NCBI GenBank assembly: GCA_025359105.1 | Contig: JANYHK010000127.1 | Span: 1-37,715 of the forward strand | Length of the DNA: 37,715 nucleotides | From: Myxococcales bacterium | GTDB taxonomy: Bacteria > Myxococcota_A > Polyangia > Polyangiales > Polyangiaceae | Direction: 5' to 3' | Shown: positions 19,705-25,842 of the stretch, piece by piece | How positions within the stretch are numbered: the first letter of the stretch is position 1 | How the letters are laid out: each line of letters begins with the position of its first letter | Notes under the pieces: generated by a model | Seen by the model: the letters and a program-made list of their open reading frames with translations, nothing else | The model's database searches: none | What the model was told of the DNA's origin: nothing | Position numbers and translations under genes: made by a program

Positions 19705-20285
19705 AGCCGCCGAAGGAGCCGCGCAAGGCCGCCTTCGCCTGGCGCGCCTGGCTGCGCGCGATCCACAGAGACATGGGGTACGTGGCCGTCGGCCTGACGG
19801 TCATCTACGCGCTGAGCGGCCTCGCGGTGAACCACATCGCCGACTGGGACCCGAACTTCGACGCCTACGAGGCGACCCACGAGCTCGGTCCCTTGACCGG
19901 CGACGCCGAGGCGATCGCCGCGAACGTGCGCGCCAGGCTCGGCATCACGCAGACGCCGCGCGAGGTGTACTCGGCCTCGCCCGACGAGATCGCGATCGAG
20001 TTCGACCAGCGCTCGCTCCACGTGAACCCGCTCACCGGTCACGTCATCGACGAGGGAAAGAAGCCGCGCTTCTTGCTGCGCGTCGCCAACTGGCTGCACC
20101 TGAACCGCGGCAAGAAGGCGTGGCGCTACTTCGCCGATGCCTACGCGGTGGCGCTGCTCCTCTTGTCGGCGTCGGGCATGTTCATGATCAAGGGCCCGAA
20201 GGGCCTGCTCGGGCGCGGCGCGGTGCTCGTCGCGGCGGGCGCGGCGATTCCGATTCTGTACGTGACGCTCTCCGGCGGCCCGTAG
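19701..20285 (+). CDS. PepSY-associated transmembrane protein, probable electron-transfer partner of the molybdoenzyme
   Basis: A 194-residue membrane protein from a TTG start that overlaps the upstream stop by TTGA, with GAGGAG 8 nt before it (good ribosome binding site). TM1 begins after RAIHRDMGYVAVGLTVIYALSGLAVNHI; an extracytoplasmic loop of about 75 residues follows, with PepSY-like features (AIAANVRARLGI, REVYSASPDEIAIEFDQRSLHVNPLTGHVID). TM2 (ADAYAVALLLLSASGMFMIKG) follows VANWLHLNRGKKAWRYF; TM3 is at the C-terminus. His residues next to the helices could be heme ligands, as in PepSY_TM proteins and MsrQ-like partners (inference). Co-location with the molybdoenzyme supports a quinol-linked role. 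Confidence 0.82.
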   Translation: MKPPKEPRKAAFAWRAWLRAIHRDMGYVAVGLTVIYALSGLAVNHIADWDPNFDAYEATHELGPLTGDAEAIAANVRARLGITQTPREVYSASPDEIAIEFDQRSLHVNPLTGHVIDEGKKPRFLLRVANWLHLNRGKKAWRYFADAYAVALLLLSASGMFMIKGPKGLLGRGAVLVAAGAAIPILYVTLSGGP

Positions 20286-20313
20286 CGCGTACGCTTTGCG
20301 GCGGCCGTCGCGG

Positions 20314-21240
20314 TCAGAGCGACGGGGCGCCGCAGAAGAACCCGACAAGTGAGCGGAGACGCACGTCGTCGGACTGATCGAAGGCGCAGACGTCGAAGGG
20401 CGTGCCCGTGCGGTCAAGACCAAGCGTAGCAATGCATACAGCAGCCGCCTCGACCTGCGGTGCGCAGTCGTACCTCGTGACGAACGCGATGCAGGCGTCT
20501 CGGTCGCTCGCGTGACTGCAGGCGGTGAGGCACCGAATTCGCTCGAGGAGCTTCGCTCCGCACCCAGTGTCGCTCGTATCGCCGTCGATCGCGGCCACGC
20601 AGCCCACGTCATTGTATAGGGTCACATCGAAGATCTGTACGACCGGTCCCCAGGTAGCAGCTGGCGACTGTGTCACGATGCAGCTGTTGCACGAGGCCGT
20701 AAGCGACTGCCGAAAGGCGGCGCAGGTCTTCGTCGATCCGTTGGCGCCGCACGCTACGACGAACCCATCGAGCTGCGCGTTGGTGCACCGCCCTCGATGC
20801 GGCACGGCCGGCGGCACCCAGTGACCGATGGAAACCGGATAGCCCGGGAGATTGGCGGGAGCCATCCCATCGACACACGCTTCGTTCTGAGGTCCTTTCT
20901 CACAAAGCTTCTTCTCGTCTTCGCAGTCGCCGGACGGCGACGACGACGGCTGGCGGCAGACTTCGGTGCAGTTCCGAACACACTGCACGAGGAGGCGGGC
21001 GTCGAAGCGGCGGCACCCGGAGATGCATGCACTGCACGAGCCGGGCATGTTGGCGATGTTGCCCATGCACGCGTCGAAGTTGACGTCACATTCGGTCCGC
21101 TCGCAGCCCGCCGGTCGTGCGTTCGGCGACGGGGCGCGTCCGGACGGGCCGGCGCCGTTGGGGCTGCTGGAACAGCCGGCGAGCGCGACGAGGACGATGG
21201 CGGTGAATGCGGTCACGGTAGCGAAGGAGCGGGTCAGCAT
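20314..21240 (-). CDS. Cysteine-rich lipoprotein, unknown function
   Basis: A 308-residue lipoprotein with a textbook signal: MLTRSFATVTAFTAIVLVALAGC, lipid Cys23. The product carries 27 Cys in all, many spaced in CxxC/CxxxC clusters (GSCSACISGC, VQCVRNCTEVC, TASCNSCIV, RCLTACSHASDRDAC), suggesting a disulfide-rich extracytoplasmic domain. No catalytic motif is recognised. Codon use is less extreme than its neighbours, with more A/T in third positions. The conserved-looking end CAFDQSDDVRLRSLVGFFCG has two late Cys. It is divergent from the quinone oxidoreductase by 85 bp and convergent with the PepSY gene by 28 bp. Confidence 0.75.
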   Translation of the reverse strand: MLTRSFATVTAFTAIVLVALAGCSSSPNGAGPSGRAPSPNARPAGCERTECDVNFDACMGNIANMPGSCSACISGCRRFDARLLVQCVRNCTEVCRQPSSSPSGDCEDEKKLCEKGPQNEACVDGMAPANLPGYPVSIGHWVPPAVPHRGRCTNAQLDGFVVACGANGSTKTCAAFRQSLTASCNSCIVTQSPAATWGPVVQIFDVTLYNDVGCVAAIDGDTSDTGCGAKLLERIRCLTACSHASDRDACIAFVTRYDCAPQVEAAAVCIATLGLDRTGTPFDVCAFDQSDDVRLRSLVGFFCGAPSL

Positions 21241-21312
21241 GCGCCCCCATCGGCACGGCGCGTCGCAAGTTGCCTGCTTTCTGTATTTCGCCGAAATGCC
21301 GCGGGATCCCGT

Positions 21313-21318
21313 TATCGT
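21313..21318 (+). promoter_or_regulatory. -10-like hexamer TATCGT, 7 nt before the quinone oxidoreductase start
   Basis: TATCGT is followed by CTCCGCC and ATG 21326; no Shine-Dalgarno sequence is present. Confidence 0.45.
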
Positions 21319-21325
21319 CTCCGCC

Positions 21326-22285
21326 ATGAAGGCGCTCACGTTCTCGCGCTTCGGCAGCCCCGACGTGCTCGAGGTTCGCGACGTCCCCGAGCCGATCGCC
21401 CCGCTCGAACACGCGCTCGTGCGCCTGAAGGCGATCGGGATGAATTTTGCCGACGTGTACCGCCGGCGCGGCAATTACCACCTCGAGGGGGCGCCGCCGT
21501 GGATCCTCGGCTACGAGGGGGCCGGCGTCGTCGCGGAGGCGGCCGGGTCGTTCGCGGCGGGTGCCCGCGTCGGGTTCGCCGACGTGCCGCACGCGAACGC
21601 GGAGCTCGTGAGCGCCCCCGTGGAGAAGCTCGTGCCGCTACCCGACGACGTCACGTTCGAGACCGCCGCGGCGCTGCTCCTCCAGGGGCTGACGGCCCAC
21701 TACCTGGTGCACGACAGCTACGCGCTGCGCCGCGGCGACGAGGTGCTCGTGCACGCCGCGGCCGGCGGGGTCGGGCTCCTGCTCGTGCAGATCGCGACGA
21801 TCCTCGGCGCGCGCGTGACGGGCATCGTCTCCTCGGACGCGAAGCGCGCCGCCGTCGCGAGCGCGGGCGCGCACGCGGTGCATCTCTACACGGAAGGCTG
21901 GGCGGCCGAGACGCGCGCAGGGACGCCGGGCGGGCGCGGCTTCGACGTCGTGTACGACAGCGTCGGCTCGACGCTGGATCTCAGCCTTCGCGCCGCGCGC
22001 ACCGGCGGGCACGTCGTCTTCTACGGGATGGCGGGAGGCGATCCGGCGCTCGTCGATCCGCGGCGCCTGATGGACGAGAGCAAGACGCTCACCGGCGGGG
22101 ACCTGTGGAACGTGCTCACGACGCACGAGGAGCGCGTGCGTCGCGCCGGTGAGCTCTTCACCTGGGTCCGCAGCGGCGCGCTCGCCGTGCACCTCGGCGG
22201 AACGTTCGCGCTGGCCGACGGACGACGCGCGCACGAAGCGCTCGAGGGCCGCGCGACGACTGGTAAGCTCCTCTTGATCCCGTGA
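21326..22285 (+). CDS. Zinc-independent NADPH:quinone oxidoreductase (MDR superfamily)
   Basis: A 319-residue medium-chain dehydrogenase/reductase. The GroES-like N-terminus has GMNFADVYRRRGNY and the NADPH-binding Rossmann domain has VLVHAAAGGVGLLLVQIA. The structural and catalytic Zn cysteines of alcohol dehydrogenases are absent, placing it with quinone oxidoreductases (QorA/zeta-crystallin). GYEGAGVV and PPWIL are typical. The C-terminus has FALADGRRAHEALEGRATTGKLLL, a standard ending for the family. Cytoplasmic; probably reduces quinones or other electrophiles. Divergent from the Cys-rich lipoprotein gene. Confidence 0.92.
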   Translation: MKALTFSRFGSPDVLEVRDVPEPIAPLEHALVRLKAIGMNFADVYRRRGNYHLEGAPPWILGYEGAGVVAEAAGSFAAGARVGFADVPHANAELVSAPVEKLVPLPDDVTFETAAALLLQGLTAHYLVHDSYALRRGDEVLVHAAAGGVGLLLVQIATILGARVTGIVSSDAKRAAVASAGAHAVHLYTEGWAAETRAGTPGGRGFDVVYDSVGSTLDLSLRAARTGGHVVFYGMAGGDPALVDPRRLMDESKTLTGGDLWNVLTTHEERVRRAGELFTWVRSGALAVHLGGTFALADGRRAHEALEGRATTGKLLLIP

Positions 22286-22294
22286 CGACGGGTC

Positions 22295-23251
22295 TCAAGT
22301 CCCCGCGTCGCCGAAGATCATGAGCGCGAGGTCGACGCAGTCGCGGCAGATCGTCGTGCCCTTCTGCTGAGAGGTCTCGCCGGCGATCTGGTCGCAGAAG
22401 TCGCAGCTGGCCTCGGCGGCGGTCGTCGCGATCCCCGACGCGCACGCGGCGCAGATCGCGGCGACCTCGCCCCGCGTTGCGCTCGTCCCCGAGACGAGGC
22501 GCCGGTCCGTTGCGCTGCGTTCGCAGAAGCTGCACCGCGCGCCCGCCCGCGGCACCGGGATGCTCGCGCGGCTCTTCGGGATCTCGAACTGACCGGAGTC
22601 GTCGGCGCCCGAGGGTAGCGTCTCGCGCCCGTCGAAGGCCTCTTCGGGCGCGTCCATCCCGAGGAGCTCGTGGACGAGAAGCCAGCCGTTGCCGAACGCG
22701 CAGAAGCCGTCGCCGACGAGGACGGTCTCGATCCCGGCGTGACGCTCGACGACGCGACGCAGCGACAGGCGCGCCCGCGCGGCGTCCTTCAGCTTGTCGG
22801 GCGGCAGCAGCATCAGCGAGCCGGCGCGGTGCGCCCGGACCAGATCGCCGAAGATCATCGTCGCGCGGTCGAGGCACAGCGCGAGCTCCCCGTGCGTTTT
22901 GCTCCCCTCGAGCTCGTAAACGAGGAGGCCGGGGACCAGCTCCTCCCCGTCGGCGAGCCATCGGTCGCACGCCAGCGGAAACGCGTCCTTCTCGCCGCGC
23001 GGACCGGCGATGTGGGCTCCCAGCTCCTTCGCGAGCTTCGCCGCGTCGCGGACGTGGTCGGAGTTGGTCACGACGATCCACGCCGCGCCGCCGAGGCCCG
23101 TGAGGTGCGCGCGATCGTGAGGCGTCATGGGGAGCGGGTCGACCAGCACGTTGCCTTCGGGCCTCACCCACGCGACGGCGTTGAAGTCGATGTCGCGCGC
23201 CTCGTCGAACACCGACCACCCGTACAGATCCGCGCGGTGAAGCCGTTTCAT
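22295..23251 (-). CDS. Degenerate metallo-beta-lactamase-fold protein with two C4 zinc fingers (ClpX-type)
   Basis: A 318-residue protein. The N-terminal about 210 residues follow the MBL fold order (NAVAWVRPEGNVLVDPLP..., then WIVVTNSDHVRDAAKLAKELGAHIAGP, and later TMIFGDLV), but the HxHxDH motif is reduced to NSDH, with only the Asp and last His kept. The C-terminus carries two four-Cys modules: CSFCERS...AICAAC, close to the ClpX N-terminal zinc finger, and CDFCDQI...TICRDCVDLALMIFGD. Zinc binding is likely, whereas hydrolase activity is doubtful. It follows tyrA by 46 bp on the same strand and may be co-transcribed. The start MKRLHRADLYGWSVFDEARD is the first one consistent with the fold. 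Function unknown. Confidence 0.78.
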   Translation of the reverse strand: MKRLHRADLYGWSVFDEARDIDFNAVAWVRPEGNVLVDPLPMTPHDRAHLTGLGGAAWIVVTNSDHVRDAAKLAKELGAHIAGPRGEKDAFPLACDRWLADGEELVPGLLVYELEGSKTHGELALCLDRATMIFGDLVRAHRAGSLMLLPPDKLKDAARARLSLRRVVERHAGIETVLVGDGFCAFGNGWLLVHELLGMDAPEEAFDGRETLPSGADDSGQFEIPKSRASIPVPRAGARCSFCERSATDRRLVSGTSATRGEVAAICAACASGIATTAAEASCDFCDQIAGETSQQKGTTICRDCVDLALMIFGDAGT

Positions 23252-23297
23252 CGGTCGCCTAGTCGACCGCGACTCGCCTGCGAGCGCAAGCGGTGTC

Positions 23298-24419
23298 TCA
23301 CCCGTGGCGAACGATGTCGTGGAGGATCGCGTCACTCTCCTTCTTCGCCCACGCCGCGAATTCGGCCATGAAGGCCTTCACCTCGCGGAAGCGGTTCACG
23401 ATGCTGGCCTTGTCGCCCATCGCGATCGCGCGCGCGAAGTGCGCCGCCTCCTGCTCGAACTTGTGGCTGATCGCGGCGCCCTCGGGGTTGGCCGTGAGGA
23501 TGTCGGCGTAGAGCTCGGCGCCTTGCGAGAACATGCGGCCGACCATCGCGAGCTCGGTGCGGTAGATCGGGCTCGCGAACTGCAGCGAGCGCGGGAGATC
23601 GGCCCGCTGGCGCTCGAGGACGGAGCCGAGGACCATCGTCTTCTCGTGGACGAGCACCTGGATGAGCGCCATCTGCGCGTCGTGCTCCTCGGCGGTGGCC
23701 TCGATGATCTCGGCGCCGAACGCCTCGAACAGATCGCGTACGCGCGCCGCGCCAGCAGCGCCGCGACCGGCGCAGAGGACGACCTTCTGGCGGTCCATGT
23801 CGTCCCCGCTCGGACCGAACATCGGGTGCGTGCCGACGACGTCGACCTCCGGTCGCGTCGCGCGCAGCATCGCCTCGAGCGGCGCGCGCTTCACGCTCGT
23901 CACGTCGCAGAGGCACGCGCCGCTCTTCACGTGCGGCCCCACCTCTTCGATCACGTCAACCGTCGCCGCGATCGGCACGGCGATGATCACGAGGTCGTGC
24001 CGCGACGCCACCTCCGCGTTCGGCGCGCCGACGCCGAGCCCCGTCGTCTCGACGGCGTAGCCGGCACCGGAGAGCAGCCGGGCCAGGAACGCGCCCATGC
24101 CGGCGGTCCCGCCGAGGATGCCCACGGAGAAGCGCTCGCGCTGCTCGAAGAGCTTCTCACGCTGTGCGGCGCGCGACGCGGCGAAGAGGGTGCCGAAGAC
24201 GTCGCGAAGGACGTCGGCGGGGACCCCTTCCATCGCCGCGCGCCCGTGCAGGTCGTCCATGTGCGCGCCCTCGCGCTCGCGATCGAACGACGGCAGCCCC
24301 GCCTGCGCCTTGAAGGCGGCGACGCGGCGAATGAGGCGCATGCGCTCGCCGAGGTGGTGGACGATCTGCTCGTCGCAATGGGTGAGCGCGTTGCGGAGGC
24401 CTCGGAGATCGTCGCTCAT
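23298..24419 (-). CDS. tyrA: Chorismate mutase/prephenate dehydrogenase (TyrA, T-protein)
   Basis: A 373-residue bifunctional enzyme for tyrosine synthesis, the same length as the E. coli T-protein. The N-terminal 90 residues form an AroQ-type chorismate mutase (LRGLRNALTHCDEQIVHHLGERMRLIRRVAAFKAQAGLPSFDRERE). The NAD(P)-binding prephenate dehydrogenase domain starts at about residue 98 with VGILGGTAGMGAFLARLL and includes HPMFGPSGDDMDRQKVV, the TyrA signature. The end is the usual all-helical dimer domain. MSDDL is chosen as start; no Shine-Dalgarno is present, but TAGTAT lies 7 nt upstream. It should convert chorismate to prephenate and then to 4-hydroxyphenylpyruvate in the cytoplasm. Confidence 0.95.
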   Translation of the reverse strand: MSDDLRGLRNALTHCDEQIVHHLGERMRLIRRVAAFKAQAGLPSFDREREGAHMDDLHGRAAMEGVPADVLRDVFGTLFAASRAAQREKLFEQRERFSVGILGGTAGMGAFLARLLSGAGYAVETTGLGVGAPNAEVASRHDLVIIAVPIAATVDVIEEVGPHVKSGACLCDVTSVKRAPLEAMLRATRPEVDVVGTHPMFGPSGDDMDRQKVVLCAGRGAAGAARVRDLFEAFGAEIIEATAEEHDAQMALIQVLVHEKTMVLGSVLERQRADLPRSLQFASPIYRTELAMVGRMFSQGAELYADILTANPEGAAISHKFEQEAAHFARAIAMGDKASIVNRFREVKAFMAEFAAWAKKESDAILHDIVRHG

Positions 24420-24426
24420 CGGCGGG

Positions 24427-24432
24427 ATACTA
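24427..24432 (-). promoter_or_regulatory. -10-like hexamer TAGTAT, 7 nt before tyrA
   Basis: Minus-strand TAGTAT, CCCGCCG, ATG 24419. A weak -35-like TTTCGA lies 17 bp further up (24455-24450), abutting the hexanucleotide repeat. Confidence 0.45.
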
Positions 24433-24458
24433 AGCCGAGCGGGGCGGAATCGAAATGG

Positions 24459-24568
24459 GAGTCGGAATCGGAATCGGAATCGGAATCGGAGTCGGAATCG
24501 GAATCGGAATCGGAATCGGAATCGGAATCGGAATCGGAATCGGTGTCGGTGTCGGAATCGGAATCGGC
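24459..24568. repeat. CCGATT-type hexanucleotide repeat directly upstream of tyrA promoter
   Basis: About 18 tandem copies of GGAATC/GGAGTC/GGTGTC on the plus strand (CCGATT, CCGACT, CCGACA on the minus strand). It fills most of the 184-bp gap between tyrA and the upstream gene and does not lie in a supported gene. Confidence 0.95.
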
Positions 24569-24603
24569 GACGGGGAGCCGCCGATTCCGGTCCGGCGGAC
24601 GGC

Positions 24604-24861
24604 TCAGTGGGTGTCGGCGAACGCGCAGCCGCGGTCGGTCTCGCGGATCGCGGCCTCGGTGGCCTCGATCGCCTTCGCGCGCCAGCCACCCTTGTTGTGT
24701 TCGGCCTTCTCGAGCGACGCGCGCGCCGCCTTCAGCGACGAGACCGCGGCGGCCATGTTCGGCTGATCATGACAGACGCCGGCAGCAGACGCGGTCTGAA
24801 CGCCGATCGAGACGACGAGGCCACCGAGCGACACAAGGGCGATGGGCTTCCACAGGTTCAT
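24604..24861 (-). CDS. Small exported helical protein, unknown function
   Basis: An 85-residue protein with signal peptide MNLWKPIALVSLGGLVVSIGVQTASA (cut near residue 26). The mature 59 residues are helical: MAAAVSSLKAARASLEKAEHNKGGWRAKAIEATEAAIRETDRGCAF. The GGWR-KAI-x-A-I-ETDRGCAF arrangement is a conserved pattern I recall from small periplasmic proteins of unknown role, with two Cys that could pair. Strong ribosome binding site AAAGGAG 5 nt before ATG. It is on the same strand as tyrA but separated by the hexamer tract. Confidence 0.75.
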   Translation of the reverse strand: MNLWKPIALVSLGGLVVSIGVQTASAAGVCHDQPNMAAAVSSLKAARASLEKAEHNKGGWRAKAIEATEAAIRETDRGCAFADTH

Positions 24862-24886
24862 GAGGTCTCCTTTACGAGGACAGTGA

Positions 24887-24901
24887 GGTCCGAATCGGAC
24901 C
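24887..24901. promoter_or_regulatory. Dyad GGTCCG-AAT-CGGACC upstream of small exported-protein gene
   Basis: Perfect 6-bp arms around AAT, 26 bp before the start at 24861. Possible operator; nothing confirms it. Confidence 0.3.
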
Positions 24902-25140
24902 GCATGTCCGACGTCCCCCGACCGGTGGAGATTCACCCGCGCGCGCGATCGCTGCAAGCGTCGATAAGCTTTGATTTATGGTGTGGACGCGCGCGCGTCC
25001 GGGCACGCGCCCTCAGCGGGGCACGCGTTCCCGGTGCTCGGTTCGATCACACCACGCCTGCAGTTCGCTCGGTGCGTTCTCGAGAAGAGCGACAGCGAAA
25101 CCGACGTCGCGCGCTATCATCGTGCGAGGGAGGTCGGTCC
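24902..25140. other. Divergent intergenic region
   Basis: About 240 bp with no supported gene. An AT-richer island (GATAAGCTTTGATTTATGG) lies near 24963-24982. TATCAT at 25115-25120 could be a -10 for the lipoprotein gene, leaving a 20-nt leader with GGGAGG. Confidence 0.4.
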
Positions 25141-25752
25141 ATGTCTCGAGTCCGTGCACTCTTCGGCGCGTCGGTCGCAGTAGGGATCCTGGCTGCGTGC
25201 AGCGGCGGCGATCCGGCGAGCCCCACGGCGACCGCGTCCGACGCAGGTGGCACCGACGCGACAGTGGACGGCAGCAGCTCGGGCAGCGTCGACAGCGCGC
25301 CGCCCGACGTCGCGGCGCCGGACACCGGCCCGGGCACCGGCCCCATCGCGTGCGGCAAGGTCCCCACGTGCGATTCGAAGACGCAGGACTGCTGCCTGGA
25401 GGCGCCGCTCGCCTGTGCGCCGAAGGGCACGTGCCCCGGCGGCTCGCTCTCGTGCTCGGACACGGCGAGCTGCGCGGCGGGCAGCGTGTGCTGCGCCACG
25501 GTCGTTCGCGCCGACGGGGGCGCGGGTGATGCGGGTGATGCGGGTGACGGCGGAGGAGGAGGAGGAGCCACGGTCAACGCCGCGTGCGAAGCGGCGTGCA
25601 CGAAGGCTCAACTGCAGCTCTGCGCCACCACCGCCGACTGCACGGTGGCCGGCGAGGAGTGCAGGCGCGGCCCCGGCGGCCTCTTCGGGTGCCGCAAGGC
25701 CCTCGACGGAGGCGCGGATGGAGGCTCGACCGACGCCAGCGACGGCGGCTGA
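25141..25752 (+). CDS. Cys-rich lipoprotein with Asp/Gly/Ala-rich linkers
   Basis: A 203-residue lipoprotein: MSRVRALFGASVAVGILAAC, lipid Cys20, followed by a Ser/Asp/Gly/Pro-rich linker of about 50 residues. The core has Cys-rich stretches CGKVPTCDSKTQDCCLEAPLACAPKGTC and CSDTASCAAGSVCCATV, then AGDAGDAGDGGGGGG, then a second Cys cluster (ACEAACTKAQLQLCATTADCTVAGEECRRGPGGLFGC). The repeated C-x-TxADC and VCC patterns are frequent in secreted myxobacterial lipoproteins of unknown function. Start ATG 25141 with GGGAGG 7 nt upstream. It lies 90 bp upstream of the receptor kinase. Confidence 0.78.
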   Translation: MSRVRALFGASVAVGILAACSGGDPASPTATASDAGGTDATVDGSSSGSVDSAPPDVAAPDTGPGTGPIACGKVPTCDSKTQDCCLEAPLACAPKGTCPGGSLSCSDTASCAAGSVCCATVVRADGGAGDAGDAGDGGGGGGATVNAACEAACTKAQLQLCATTADCTVAGEECRRGPGGLFGCRKALDGGADGGSTDASDGG

Positions 25753-25828
25753 CTCCGAGCGCGAGGCGGAGGTCGGGCGGTGCTCGCGCGCGCCGCGACA
25801 ATAGTCGGAAGGACGACAGCCCCGCCGG

Positions 25829-25834
25829 TATAGT
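25829..25834 (+). promoter_or_regulatory. -10-like hexamer TATAGT, 8 nt before receptor kinase start
   Basis: TATAGT, CCGCCTCG, GTG 25843. No Shine-Dalgarno sequence. Same TATAGT-8 nt spacing as at 31043. Confidence 0.5.
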
Positions 25835-25842
25835 CCGCCTCG

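Noticed and set aside
24433-24689. N-terminal extension of tyrA through the hexamer tract (Arg-Phe repeats)
   Set aside because: It would overlap the small exported-protein gene, and the chorismate mutase domain begins exactly at the MSDDL start.
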